A DNA stretch of 64,000 bases from RGIG1681 sp045648025. GTDB lineage: Bacteria > Bacillota > Clostridia > Christensenellales > UBA1242. The notes under the pieces were generated by a model. That model was given only the letters and a program-made list of their open reading frames with translations. It was not told where the DNA came from and did not search any database. This document shows positions 51,697 to 60,131 of this stretch, in pieces (within the stretch, counting starts at the first letter, position 1; every line of letters starts with the position of its first letter). The translations under genes were made by a program, and so were the position numbers. The stretch is from NCBI GenBank assembly GCA_045648025.1, contig JAZRNH010000045.1:15122-79121 (forward strand), in the 5' to 3' direction.

Positions 51697-52616
51697 TAGA
51701 ATTAAATTCTGAAATTATTGTTGAAGATTTAGAAGATAAAGTTAGGCTTGATGTGTTTCTTTCAGAAGAAACGGGTTGGTCAAGGTCACAAGTAAAACTT
51801 CAAATTGATAGCCAAAAGGCAATTGTTAATGGAAAACCTAGAAAAGCAGGTTTTTTAATTAAAAATGGCGATGTGGTTAATCTTGCATTTTCAAAAGAAA
51901 TATTAGAAATTAATGCAGAAGCAGAAAATATTCCGCTTGATATTGTTTATGAAGATGATGATTTTGCAATCATAAACAAGCCGCAAGGTATGGTGGTTCA
52001 TCCAGCACCAGGTGCATATAATCACACTGTTGTTAATGCAATTTTATATTATTTTGAAAATTTGAGCAAAGGCGGAGATAAAATCAGACCGGGCATTGTT
52101 CACAGAATAGACAAAGACACATCTGGTCTTTTGGTTATAGCCAAAAATGATGTTGCACACAGTTCACTTGCTTCACAAATTGCAGAACACAGCTGTTTTA
52201 GAAGATACTTGGCAGTGCTTGAAGGTAACTTGAAAGATGATGAAGGAACTATTGAAACTTTTATTTCAAGAAGCAAAACAGACCGAAAAATGATGGCAGT
52301 TTCTGACTCTGGAAAGAAGGCAATAACACACTATAAAGTGCTTGAAAAATATCAAAACAACTGTTTGGTTGAGTTTAAACTTGAAACCGGCAGAACACAC
52401 CAAATTAGGGTTCATTCTAAATATTTAAACCACCCAATTGTGGGTGATAAGACCTATGGAATAAAGAATCAAAAGTTTAAGTTAGATGGACAACTTTTAC
52501 ATGCTTATAAACTTGAACTTACTCATCCAACAACGGGCAAAAGAATGGAATTTGAGTGCGATATTCCTGATTATTTTACAAATGTTGTGACAAAACTCAG
52601 AAAACAAAGTCAATAA
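51693..52616 (+). CDS. RluA-family 23S rRNA pseudouridine synthase (RluD-like)
   Basis: 307 residues: an N-terminal S4 RNA-binding domain (RLDVFLSEETGWSRSQVKLQI, about 18-80), then the RluA catalytic domain with the active-site aspartate in HRIDKDTSGLLV (near residue 140), RRYLAVLEG, and the C-terminal GRTHQIRVH motif. It isomerises uridines in 23S rRNA. The neighbour lspA favours the RluD type, but the exact target sites cannot be read from sequence. It overlaps lspA by 4 bp. Confidence 0.93.
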   Translation: MIELNSEIIVEDLEDKVRLDVFLSEETGWSRSQVKLQIDSQKAIVNGKPRKAGFLIKNGDVVNLAFSKEILEINAEAENIPLDIVYEDDDFAIINKPQGMVVHPAPGAYNHTVVNAILYYFENLSKGGDKIRPGIVHRIDKDTSGLLVIAKNDVAHSSLASQIAEHSCFRRYLAVLEGNLKDDEGTIETFISRSKTDRKMMAVSDSGKKAITHYKVLEKYQNNCLVEFKLETGRTHQIRVHSKYLNHPIVGDKTYGIKNQKFKLDGQLLHAYKLELTHPTTGKRMEFECDIPDYFTNVVTKLRKQSQ

Positions 52617-52677
52617 TAATTGACTTAAAAATTTTATAAATTATATAATAAAACTAATATAGTGGAGGTATGTTATT

Positions 52678-52998
52678 ATGGCAAAAACAAAAACAGAAGA
52701 AACTACAACAACTTCAAAGAAATCAACAAGAAAATCATATTCCGTTGCATATATTTTAAATATTTTATCTTATGCAGCAGTTGTTATTGGAGGCTTAGCA
52801 CTCTTTATTTCAATGATACTTGCAAAATTTGGACTTTCATCATCAATTACATCTGCAATGAATAACATTGCAAACATTATTGGCTGGTCAGTTCTTTGTT
52901 TGCTTTCAGCTTCATATATCACTCACAGAAGAAAAATCTGGATGTGGGTTGTTTGGGTTATTGCAGTTGTTATGATTGTTACAGGTATTATTTTATAA
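52678..52998 (+). CDS. Unrecognised small membrane protein
   Basis: 106 residues. A Thr/Lys-rich N terminus (about 25 residues) is followed by three predicted helices (about 29-50, 62-80, 89-106), with a basic turn HRRKIW before the last. GTGGAGG lies about 9 bp before the ATG. No family recognised. It is followed 13 bp later by another small three-helix protein, and the pair ends at the terminator at 53360. Confidence 0.7.
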   Translation: MAKTKTEETTTTSKKSTRKSYSVAYILNILSYAAVVIGGLALFISMILAKFGLSSSITSAMNNIANIIGWSVLCLLSASYITHRRKIWMWVVWVIAVVMIVTGIIL

Positions 52999-53011
52999 AA
53001 AGGTATAAATT

Positions 53012-53347
53012 ATGAGTAAAAAAGAAATTTTAAAAACATTGGATATTGCAACATATATTGCTGCAATTGCTGCAACTGTTTTGGTGCTTATCTTTCAATT
53101 TACTGGTGCATATCTTGTTATGAAGTTTGCAATAGTAATGTATGCTGTATGTTTTATGGCATTAGTGATTTTACTTGCGATTTCAGTTTATGATAAATTT
53201 GCAAAAAACAAAAATCAAGATAATGAAGAATCAAAGAAAGAAGAAGTTAAGCCAGTGACAAAAAAAGATAAAATTTTATCAATTGTTTGGCTTTCACTGG
53301 CAGCCATTGCTTTGGTTTTAACAATTGCACTTTTAGTTGTTTATTAA
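53012..53347 (+). CDS. Unrecognised small membrane protein
   Basis: 111 residues with three predicted helices (about 11-32, 38-58, 91-111) and a Lys/Glu-rich loop (about 62-85). Its texture resembles the preceding 106-residue protein, but I see no convincing shared motif. AAAGGTA is only a weak ribosome site, so translation may depend on the upstream gene. Confidence 0.7.
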   Translation: MSKKEILKTLDIATYIAAIAATVLVLIFQFTGAYLVMKFAIVMYAVCFMALVILLAISVYDKFAKNKNQDNEESKKEEVKPVTKKDKILSIVWLSLAAIALVLTIALLVVY

Positions 53348-53359
53348 AAAATATAGAAG

Positions 53360-53383
53360 ACCGCTTGAAAAAGCGGTTTTTTT
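53360..53383 (+). terminator. Terminator after the two small membrane protein genes
   Basis: ACCGCTT-GAAA-AAGCGGT followed by T7: a 7-bp GC-rich stem with a GAAA tetraloop. Confidence 0.9.
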
Positions 53384-53415
53384 GTTATGTAAAGTGGTCA
53401 AATAGCAGATAAATC

Positions 53416-53444
53416 TTGACAAATTGTATAAAGTTAATTAAAAT
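53416..53444 (+). promoter_or_regulatory. Promoter for tig
   Basis: Consensus TTGACA (53416-53421), a 17-bp spacer and TAAAAT (53439-53444), followed by AAGGAG at 53466. Confidence 0.75.
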
Positions 53445-53477
53445 AATTGTGTTAGTTTATTATCAAGGAGAATTATA

Positions 53478-54761
53478 ATGACATACAAAATTGGTGAAAA
53501 GAAAGACGGAAAACTTACCGTTGACTTTAAATTAAATGCTGATGAATGGGAAGCAGAAGTAGAAAAGGCTTACCAAAAAAATAAAGGAAAATACAAACTT
53601 GATGGTTTCAGACAAGGTAAAATTCCTAGAAAAGTTTTAGAAAAAACTTATGGCGAATTTTTATTCTATGAAGATGCATTGAATGCTGTTTGTGATGATA
53701 GCTTCTATGATTTCATTGAAAAAGAAACTGATGTTCAAGCAGTTGACTATCCAGAAATTTCTGTTAAGTCACTCACAAAAGACGGTGTTGAATGGGTTGC
53801 TACAATCACACTCTTACCAGAAGTTACTCTTGGTAAACTTGATGGATTGAATGTAACAAAATCAAAAGTTTCTGTTACTGAAAAAGAAGTTGATGAAAAA
53901 ATTAAAGAACTTCAAGAAAAACAAGCTAGATATGTTGATGTTACAGACAAACCTGCAAAAATGGGTGACCTTGTAAACATTGATTTTGCTGGTTCTATGA
54001 ACGGTGTTGCTTTTGAAGGCGGCACAGCAAAAGATTATGAACTTGAACTTGGAAGCCATTCATTTATCGCTGGTTTTGAAGAACAAGTTGTTGGTATGAC
54101 AATTGATGAACAAAAAGATGTTAATGTAACATTCCCAGATGCTTATCATGCAAAAGAACTTGCTGGAAAACCTGCAGTTTTTGCTGTTAAACTTCTTGCT
54201 ATTCGTGAAAAACAAGTTCCAGAAATTGATGACAAATTTGCTGCTGATGTAAGTGAATTTAACACAGTTGCTGAACTTAAAAAAGACACAAAAGAAAAAC
54301 TTAAAGCAGAAAAAGAAACAGCTGCAGAAAAAGAACTTGAAAACAAACTTGTTGAAGCTTATGTTGATGGTGCAACTGTTGATATTCCAAAATGTATGGT
54401 TACAAACCAAATTAACCGTGGAATTGAAGAAACAAAGAGAGCTCTTGCTTCACAAGGTATGAGCTATGAAATGTATCTTGCATATATCGGTATGAACGAT
54501 GCAGACTTCAGAAAATCAAGAGAAGAAGAAACAGAAAAGCAAATCAAAGTTAGTCTTGTTTTGAGCGAACTTGTTAAAGCTGAAAAGATTGAAGCTACTG
54601 AAGCAGAAATTGATGCAAAAGTTGTAGAACTTGCTGAAAAGATGAAAAAGACAGCTGAAGAACTTAAAAAGACAATGACTGCAAATCAAAAAGATGTTAT
54701 TGTTAACAACATTGTTTCAGACAAGATTGTTAAACTTTTGAAAGAAAAGAACAATATTTAA
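53478..54761 (+). CDS. tig: Trigger factor
   Basis: 427 residues, normal length. The N-terminal ribosome-binding domain has the FRQGKIPRKVLEKTYG signature near residue 46. The FKBP-type prolyl isomerase domain (about 155-240) contains GDLVNIDFAGSMNGVAFEGG and IAGFEEQVVGM. The helical C-terminal chaperone arms are rich in Lys and Glu. It binds nascent chains at the ribosome exit. It is followed by clpP and clpX, the common tig-clpP-clpX order. Confidence 0.96.
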   Translation: MTYKIGEKKDGKLTVDFKLNADEWEAEVEKAYQKNKGKYKLDGFRQGKIPRKVLEKTYGEFLFYEDALNAVCDDSFYDFIEKETDVQAVDYPEISVKSLTKDGVEWVATITLLPEVTLGKLDGLNVTKSKVSVTEKEVDEKIKELQEKQARYVDVTDKPAKMGDLVNIDFAGSMNGVAFEGGTAKDYELELGSHSFIAGFEEQVVGMTIDEQKDVNVTFPDAYHAKELAGKPAVFAVKLLAIREKQVPEIDDKFAADVSEFNTVAELKKDTKEKLKAEKETAAEKELENKLVEAYVDGATVDIPKCMVTNQINRGIEETKRALASQGMSYEMYLAYIGMNDADFRKSREEETEKQIKVSLVLSELVKAEKIEATEAEIDAKVVELAEKMKKTAEELKKTMTANQKDVIVNNIVSDKIVKLLKEKNNI

Positions 54762-54773
54762 TAAAAAAATCAA

Positions 54774-54844
54774 AAAAGTGCAATAATAATTGCTTTGGTT
54801 CGGTAATAAAGTTTTATTATGAACTTTTGCAGTATTGCACTTTT
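54774..54844 (+). terminator. Two-level hairpin between tig and clpP
   Basis: The outer stem AAAAGTGCAATA (54774-54785) pairs perfectly with TATTGCACTTTT (54833-54844). Inside, GTTC/GAAC (54798-54801 with 54821-54824) encloses an AATAA/TTATT hairpin. A T-rich stretch follows, so it may terminate tig transcription, but the 47-nt inner part is longer than usual for a simple terminator. Confidence 0.6.
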
Positions 54845-54903
54845 GTTTGAGTAAAAAATATTTTTTTGTTAAAACTTTAATGTATTAACAATTGGAGTTA
54901 TTT

Positions 54904-55497
54904 ATGAACGAAAAAGATATGCTTATTCCTATGGTTGTTGAACAAACAAACAGAGGCGAAAGATCTTATGATATTTATTCAAGACTTTTAGAAGATAGAA
55001 TTATATTTTTGACAGGCGAAATCAATGATCAATCAGCAAATTTGGTTATTGCACAGCTTATTTATTTGGAAGGCAAAGACCCTGACAAAGATATCACTCT
55101 TTATATCAACAGTCCTGGTGGAAGTGTGGTTGCTGGTATGGCAATTTACGACACTATGAACTATATCAAATGTGATGTTTGCACAGTTTGTATTGGTATG
55201 GCTGCATCAATGGCGGCAATACTTCTTTCTAGTGGCACAAAGGGCAAGAGATTTGCACTTTCTAACTCAGAAGTTATGATTCATCAGCCACTTGGTGGTT
55301 TCCAAGGTCAAGCAAGTGATATTAAAATCCATGCTGCTCATATGGAAAAAACCAAGAAGACTATCAATAGAATTTTATCAGAAAATACTGGTATGCCTAT
55401 TGAAACCGTTGAAAAAGATACAGACAGAGATAACTTTATGTCTGCCGAAGAAGCAAAGAAATACGGTCTTATTGACAAGATTTATGCAAAAAGATAA
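54904..55497 (+). CDS. clpP: ATP-dependent Clp protease proteolytic subunit
   Basis: 197 residues from the ATG at 54904, with GGAG 6 bp upstream; a TTG 12 bp earlier is in frame but sits at the ribosome site. The catalytic triad is Ser102 (GMAASMAA), His127 (MIHQPLGG) and Asp176 (TDRDNF). The N-terminal NRGERSYDIYSRLLEDRI and the handle region GGFQGQASDIKIHA are typical. Tetradecameric ClpP degrades unfolded substrates fed by ClpX, encoded next. Confidence 0.96.
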   Translation: MNEKDMLIPMVVEQTNRGERSYDIYSRLLEDRIIFLTGEINDQSANLVIAQLIYLEGKDPDKDITLYINSPGGSVVAGMAIYDTMNYIKCDVCTVCIGMAASMAAILLSSGTKGKRFALSNSEVMIHQPLGGFQGQASDIKIHAAHMEKTKKTINRILSENTGMPIETVEKDTDRDNFMSAEEAKKYGLIDKIYAKR

Positions 55498-55503
55498 ATG
55501 TTT

Positions 55504-55557
55504 ATCAAGATATACAAAAGATACTTTGTTTTTTTGCATATCTTGATTTTATTTTAA
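55504..55557 (+). terminator. Hairpin between clpP and clpX
   Basis: ATCAAGATAT (55504-55513) pairs perfectly with ATATCTTGAT (55538-55547), with an inner CAAA...TTTG pairing. TTTTATTTT follows. It is probably a partial terminator or attenuator within the clpP-clpX unit. Confidence 0.6.
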
Positions 55558-55566
55558 GGAGAATTT

Positions 55567-56931
55567 ATGGACGATAATCAAACACCTAATAAGCCTGAAC
55601 CTGAAAAAAGAAATGGCAATTGTTCGTTTTGTGGAAGACCAAGAGGTGCATTTAAAGAAATTGTTGAAAATCCTAATGGCAGTGTAGGTATTTGTAATGA
55701 TTGTATTAGAATTTGCAGAGATATTTTAGATGCTGAAGAAAGAAAAAGAACAAAGGAAAAACTTTTTGAACTTCCAACACCTGAAAAAATTAAAGAAGAG
55801 TTAGACCAATATATTATTGGACAAACAAAGGCAAAAGAAGTTTTGTCTGTTGCTGTTTATAATCACTATAAGAGAATCAATTATATCATTTCAAAAAGAC
55901 AAAAAAATGAAGAACTTGCAAAAAATGGTGATTCAAAACAAGCAAAGATTTTTGAAGATGTTGATCTTGAAAAGAGCAATGTGTTGATGCTTGGACCAAC
56001 TGGTTCAGGAAAAACTTTGATTGCAAAAACACTTGCAAAAATTCTTGATGTTCCATTTGCTTCTGCTGATGCAACAACACTCACTGAAGCTGGTTATGTT
56101 GGCGACGATGTTGAAAACATTTTGCTTAAACTTATTCAAGCTGCAAACTATGATATCAAAAAAGCAGAAAAAGGTATCATTTATATTGATGAAATTGACA
56201 AGATTGCAAGAAAAAGTGAAAATGTTTCTATCACAAGAGATGTTTCTGGTGAAGGTGTTCAACAATCACTTTTAAAAATCTTAGAAAGCACAGTTGCAAA
56301 TGTTCCGCCACAAGGTGGAAGAAAACATCCAAATCAAGAATGTTTGCAAATTGACACAACAAACATTTTGTTTATTTTAGGCGGTGCTTTTGTTGGAATC
56401 AATGACATCATTAAAAAAAGAACAGAAAATTCTTGTCTTGGATTTGGTGGCAATGTAAAGAGTAAAAACCAAATCAAGGAAGATGAAATTTTGTCTAAGG
56501 TTGAACCACACGATCTTATTAAATTTGGTCTTATTCCAGAATTTATTGGAAGGGTTCCAATCACTGTTACACTTCAAGAATTAGATGAAAAAGCTCTCAA
56601 AGAAATTTTGCTCAAACCAAAAAATGCTCTTGTTAAACAATATAAAAAATTGTTTGAACTTGATGGTATTAAGCTCGAATTTACAAATGAAGCTATTATG
56701 ACTTTTGCCAAAAAAGCAATTGAACTTAAAACTGGTGCTAGGGGACTCAGAACAATTATCGAAACTGCAATGCTTCCAGTTATGTATGAAACACCAAGCA
56801 ACAAAGATAAAATCAAAAAGATTGTTATGGATGTTGATGAAAAAGAAGAGGGAAAAGTTGCTCCTGTGATTATATATAAAGAAGAAAATTCTGATTCAGA
56901 AACAGTTGAAACATCTCAAACAATTGCATAA
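55567..56931 (+). CDS. clpX: ATP-dependent Clp protease ATP-binding subunit ClpX
   Basis: 454 residues. N-terminal zinc-binding domain CSFCGRPRG ... CNDCIRIC (about 19-55). The AAA+ domain has Walker A GPTGSGKT near 146, pore loop GYVGDDV (usually GYVGED), Walker B IIYIDEIDKIA, the GGRKHPN loop, the LGFGG ClpP-docking loop near 300 and the IPEFIGRVP sensor region. The C-terminal tail is Glu-rich and slightly extended. It unfolds tagged substrates for ClpP. AAGGAG precedes the ATG. Confidence 0.96.
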   Translation: MDDNQTPNKPEPEKRNGNCSFCGRPRGAFKEIVENPNGSVGICNDCIRICRDILDAEERKRTKEKLFELPTPEKIKEELDQYIIGQTKAKEVLSVAVYNHYKRINYIISKRQKNEELAKNGDSKQAKIFEDVDLEKSNVLMLGPTGSGKTLIAKTLAKILDVPFASADATTLTEAGYVGDDVENILLKLIQAANYDIKKAEKGIIYIDEIDKIARKSENVSITRDVSGEGVQQSLLKILESTVANVPPQGGRKHPNQECLQIDTTNILFILGGAFVGINDIIKKRTENSCLGFGGNVKSKNQIKEDEILSKVEPHDLIKFGLIPEFIGRVPITVTLQELDEKALKEILLKPKNALVKQYKKLFELDGIKLEFTNEAIMTFAKKAIELKTGARGLRTIIETAMLPVMYETPSNKDKIKKIVMDVDEKEEGKVAPVIIYKEENSDSETVETSQTIA

Positions 56932-56999
56932 GGTCAAAGTCAGTCAAATTAAAAAATAAAATCGCAAAATATATTAAAATTTATTAAATAAAAATAAAA

Positions 57000-57037
57000 A
57001 CATCACCAAATTTGCACAAAATTGGTGGTGTTTTTTT
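57000..57037 (+). terminator. Terminator after clpX
   Basis: ACATCACCAA pairs with TTGGTGGTGT (one T-G pair), then T7. Confidence 0.85.
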
Positions 57038-57045
57038 AATAACTA

Positions 57046-57074
57046 TTGATTTTTTTTAAAATTAGTGTTAATAT
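57046..57074 (+). promoter_or_regulatory. Promoter for engB
   Basis: TTGATT (57046-57051), a 17-bp spacer and TAATAT (57069-57074) with extended TG at 57066-57067. Confidence 0.5.
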
Positions 57075-57161
57075 TATAAGCGATAAAATGGTTGAAATTT
57101 ATTTTTGTTTAAAAATCGCAAATTATTTCAATTTTTTAATAAAAAATAGGGGAAATTTATT

Positions 57162-57752
57162 ATGAAAATGATAAAAAATGCAGTTTTTTTAAAATCTGAA
57201 TCAAATCCAGAAGATTATAAAGGTTTTAACCTTCCAGAAGTTTTGCTTGTTGGAAGAAGTAATGTTGGAAAATCTAGTGTGATTAATATGCTTTCAAATA
57301 ACTCAAAACTTGCAAAGGTTTCTTCAACTCAAGGTAAAACAAAACTTATTAATTTCTTTATGTTTAACAAAGAATTTATCTTGGTTGACCTTCCTGGTTA
57401 TGGTTATGCAGAAGCTAGTAAGCTTGAACAAAATCGTTGGAGCAAAATGATAGATGGTCTTTTAGAGAAAACTCAAAATCTTGTTAATGCAATTTTGCTT
57501 GTTGATATTAGACACACTCCAACAAAACAAGATGTTCAGATGTTAGATTACTTAACATTTAACAATATTCCTGTTACAATAGTAGCAACAAAATATGACA
57601 AAATCAAAAAGTCTGAAAGAATGAAAAAGTTAACTGACATTGCAGCAACTCTCAAAGTTGGAGTTGAAAACATTTATATTGTTAGCTCAGAAACATCTTA
57701 TGGTAAAGACAGTTTGGTTAATCGTATTTATCAATTTGTTGATGGAGAATAA
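57162..57752 (+). CDS. engB: Ribosome biogenesis GTPase EngB (YsxC/YihA)
   Basis: 196 residues, typical length. GTPase motifs: G1 GRSNVGKSS near 31-39, G2 in STQGKTKLINFF, G3 DLPGYGYAEA, G4 TKYDK near 145 and G5 VSSETSYGKD. EngB acts in assembly of the 50S subunit. It follows clpX, matching the conserved clpX-(lon)-engB order in Firmicutes, here without lon. GGGGAAA is the ribosome site. Confidence 0.95.
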   Translation: MKMIKNAVFLKSESNPEDYKGFNLPEVLLVGRSNVGKSSVINMLSNNSKLAKVSSTQGKTKLINFFMFNKEFILVDLPGYGYAEASKLEQNRWSKMIDGLLEKTQNLVNAILLVDIRHTPTKQDVQMLDYLTFNNIPVTIVATKYDKIKKSERMKKLTDIAATLKVGVENIYIVSSETSYGKDSLVNRIYQFVDGE

Positions 57753-57753
57753 T

Positions 57754-58452
57754 ATGAACATTTATGCAATAAGTGATTTGCACCTTTCAAATTCTTGTGA
57801 CAAACCAATGGATATTTTTGGTGGACACTGGGAAGGTTACACCGAAAAAATTATTAGCAATTGGAAATCAAAGGTTAAAGAAGATGACATTGTTTTGGTT
57901 GCTGGTGATATTAGTTGGGCAATGAAACTTGAAGAAGCTGTTGCTGACCTTGAGTGGATTGATAAACTTCCTGGTAAGAAAATTATCATCAAGGGCAATC
58001 ATGAGTATTGGTGGAAATCAATTTCGTCTGTGAGAGAAATTTTGCCAGATTCAATTCAAGCTATTCAAAACGATTCTATAAAAGTTGGAGATTTTATCAT
58101 TTGCGGAACAAGAGGTTGGACCGTTCCTGAAAAAGATAAAGAACTTGAAGAAGCAGATTTAAAAATTTATAAAAGAGAAGTTGAAAGGCTTAAACTTACA
58201 CTTATGTCTGCAAAGGTTTTAAAAGGTGATAGTGATTCAAAGATTATTGCAATGATGCACTTTCCACCATTTAACACAGACAAAGAGCAAAGTGAGTTTA
58301 CAAAACTTTTTGAAGAATATTCAGTTGATACAGTTGTGTTTGGTCACTTGCACGGATATGTTAACTGTGACCTTGTTTCAAACATTAATGGTGTTACATA
58401 TTATTTCACTTCTTGTGACCACATTAAAAACGACCCTGTTTTAATCTATTAA
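57754..58452 (+). CDS. Calcineurin-like metallophosphoesterase
   Basis: 232 residues from the ATG at 57754. The longer in-frame start lies inside engB, and MNIYAISDLHLS is the true family N terminus. Metal motifs: SDLHLS (DxH), AGDISWA (GD), GNHEYWW (GNHE), MMHFPPF (H) and FGHLHG (GHxH). The GGHWEGYTEKI and KGNHEYWW context matches a Firmicutes family of uncharacterised phosphohydrolases. It is 1 bp after engB, so it is co-transcribed. The substrate is unknown. Confidence 0.88.
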   Translation: MNIYAISDLHLSNSCDKPMDIFGGHWEGYTEKIISNWKSKVKEDDIVLVAGDISWAMKLEEAVADLEWIDKLPGKKIIIKGNHEYWWKSISSVREILPDSIQAIQNDSIKVGDFIICGTRGWTVPEKDKELEEADLKIYKREVERLKLTLMSAKVLKGDSDSKIIAMMHFPPFNTDKEQSEFTKLFEEYSVDTVVFGHLHGYVNCDLVSNINGVTYYFTSCDHIKNDPVLIY

Positions 58453-58462
58453 TTTATAAAAA

Positions 58463-58492
58463 AGCACTCACAAATATTGTGAGTGTTTTTTT
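58463..58492 (+). terminator. Terminator after the phosphoesterase gene
   Basis: CACTCACAA pairs with TTGTGAGTG around a short loop, then T7. Confidence 0.88.
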
Positions 58493-58504
58493 ATTGTTCA
58501 TTTT

Positions 58505-58514
58505 TGACCACTTT
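58505..58514 (-). promoter_or_regulatory. Distal copy of the putative MraZ box
   Basis: TGACCACTTT is the reverse complement of the AAAGTGGTCA unit found twice at 58659-58678. It lies just after the phosphoesterase terminator; its role is uncertain because of the distance. Confidence 0.4.
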
Positions 58515-58658
58515 TTATAAAAATTTATTAATATTCATAGTTAAAATAACCAAATTTATAAAAATTTTAAAATTTTAGGAAAATTTAACCACTTCGCAAA
58601 TGCCGATAAAATGGGTGGTTACAGAGTTTTTAACAAAATTGTTAATAACTTTGTTAAA

Positions 58659-58678
58659 AAAGTGGTCAAAAGTGGTCA
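58659..58678 (+). promoter_or_regulatory. Putative MraZ operator (two tandem 10-bp boxes)
   Basis: AAAGTGGTCA occurs twice back to back with exact 10-bp periodicity, ending 7 bp before the mraZ -35. Tandem 10-bp GTG-containing boxes upstream of mraZ are the known operator design for this regulator (AAAGTG-type in mollicutes, TGGG-type in E. coli). Autoregulation of the dcw operon is the natural reading. Confidence 0.7.
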
Positions 58679-58685
58679 TTTTTGG

Positions 58686-58714
58686 TTGCAATTTAAAATT
58701 TGAAACAATATAAT
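58686..58714 (+). promoter_or_regulatory. Promoter of the dcw cluster (mraZ)
   Basis: TTGCAA (58686-58691), a 17-bp spacer and consensus TATAAT (58709-58714). AAGGAGGGA follows before the ATG at 58746. Confidence 0.8.
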
Positions 58715-58745
58715 TAATTTATAAACTTATAAGGAGGGATTTTCT

Positions 58746-59168
58746 ATGCTCATTGGCACCTATAGACATTCAGTTGATGCAAAGAAGAGAATGAGAATGC
58801 CTTCTAAGTTTAAGTCAGAGCTTGGAGCAAACTTTGTTATTACCAAAGGAAACACTGGAAATTTGTTTGTTTTTTCAAATGCACAATTTGCTGCACTTTA
58901 TGAAAAAATGGTAAACCTTCCACTTTTTGATGAAGAAGCTCAAAAACCAATCCGTAAGTTTTTATCTTCTGCATTTGAAGCTGAAGAAGATAATCAAGGA
59001 AGAGTTCTTCTTCCAAAAGAACTTGTTAAACATGCTGGTATTGAAAAAGGAATGGTTTTTGTTGGTGTTGGAAACCGTGTTGAAATTTGGTCAGAAGAAG
59101 CTTGGGATAAACTTAACTCTGATGACGAAGAAAATGACTTTTCAGTTCTTGCAAAGTTTGGAGTGTAA
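58746..59168 (+). CDS. mraZ: Transcriptional regulator MraZ
   Basis: 140 residues with two SpoVT-AbrB-like halves. The first starts LIGTYRHSVDAKKRMRMPSKFK; the second contains EAEEDNQGRVLLPKELVKHAG. MraZ forms rings that bind tandem boxes ahead of its own operon and represses or tunes the division and cell-wall genes; candidate boxes lie at 58659-58678. rsmH follows after 3 bp. The length is normal. Confidence 0.95.
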   Translation: MLIGTYRHSVDAKKRMRMPSKFKSELGANFVITKGNTGNLFVFSNAQFAALYEKMVNLPLFDEEAQKPIRKFLSSAFEAEEDNQGRVLLPKELVKHAGIEKGMVFVGVGNRVEIWSEEAWDKLNSDDEENDFSVLAKFGV

Positions 59169-59171
59169 AAT

Positions 59172-60104
59172 ATGACAGAATTTTTGCATATTCCAGTTCT
59201 TTTAAAGCCAACAATTGAAAATATGGCTGTTAAAGACGGCGGCATTTATGTTGATGGCACATTAGGTGGTGCTGGACACTCTAAAGAACTTTTGAAACAA
59301 GCAAAAGTTGAAAAACTTATTGGTATTGACCAAGATGAAGTTGCTCTTGCTGCAGCCAAAGAAAATTTGAAAGAATTTAAAAATGTTCAATATGTTCATG
59401 ATAATTTCAAAAATATAGATGATATATTAGAAGATTTGGGCATTGATGAAGTTGATGGAATTTTGGTTGATATTGGTGTGAGTTCACATCAAATTGACAC
59501 AGCTGAAAGAGGTTTTTCATTTAGATATGATGCAAGACTTGATATGAGAATGGATACCTCAAAAACATTTTCTGCTTACAATGTTGTAAATGAATATTCT
59601 GAAGAAGAACTTGCAAGAGTTATCAAAGAATATGGTGAAGAAAAATTTGCCAGAAGCATTGCAAGAAAAATTGTAAAACAAAGAGAAATTGGAGATATTT
59701 CAACAACAAAAGAGCTTGAAGAAATTATTTTGAAATCTGTGCCTAGATACAAAGGTCAAGATGGCAAAAGCAATGTTCAAAGAACATTTCAAGCGATTAG
59801 AATTGAAGTTAACAAAGAACTTGATGTTTTAAAAGAATTTATTGACAAAGCTGTTTCAAAACTCAAGAAAGGTGGAAGACTTGAAATTATTTCTTTCCAT
59901 TCACTTGAAGACAGAATTGTTAAGCAAAAATTTAAAGAACTTGCAACCGGTTGCATTTGTCCACCAGATTTTCCAATCTGTGTTTGTGGACACAAGCCAG
60001 TTGTTAAACTTATAACAAAACATCCAATAGAAGCGACAGATGATGAACTTAAACAAAATCCAAGGTCAGCACCTGCAAAACTTAGGGTTGTTGAAAAGTT
60101 ATAA
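59172..60104 (+). CDS. rsmH: 16S rRNA (cytosine(1402)-N4)-methyltransferase
   Basis: 310 residues. SAM-binding motif VDGTLGGAGHS near 26-36, GILVDIGVSSHQID near 97-110, RTFQAIRIEVNKELDVL, and SFHSLEDRIVKQKFK, all RsmH hallmarks. Near the C terminus, CICPPDFPICVCGHKP carries four cysteines often seen in the family. It methylates C1402 in the ribosomal P site. The second gene of the dcw cluster. Confidence 0.96.
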   Translation: MTEFLHIPVLLKPTIENMAVKDGGIYVDGTLGGAGHSKELLKQAKVEKLIGIDQDEVALAAAKENLKEFKNVQYVHDNFKNIDDILEDLGIDEVDGILVDIGVSSHQIDTAERGFSFRYDARLDMRMDTSKTFSAYNVVNEYSEEELARVIKEYGEEKFARSIARKIVKQREIGDISTTKELEEIILKSVPRYKGQDGKSNVQRTFQAIRIEVNKELDVLKEFIDKAVSKLKKGGRLEIISFHSLEDRIVKQKFKELATGCICPPDFPICVCGHKPVVKLITKHPIEATDDELKQNPRSAPAKLRVVEKL

Positions 60105-60131
60105 TATATAGAAATAAAGGAGGGTTAAAAT

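Noticed and set aside
53391..53400. A further AAAGTGGTCA box upstream of tig
   Set aside because: A single unpaired copy; MraZ binding needs tandem boxes at 10-bp spacing, so this may be chance.
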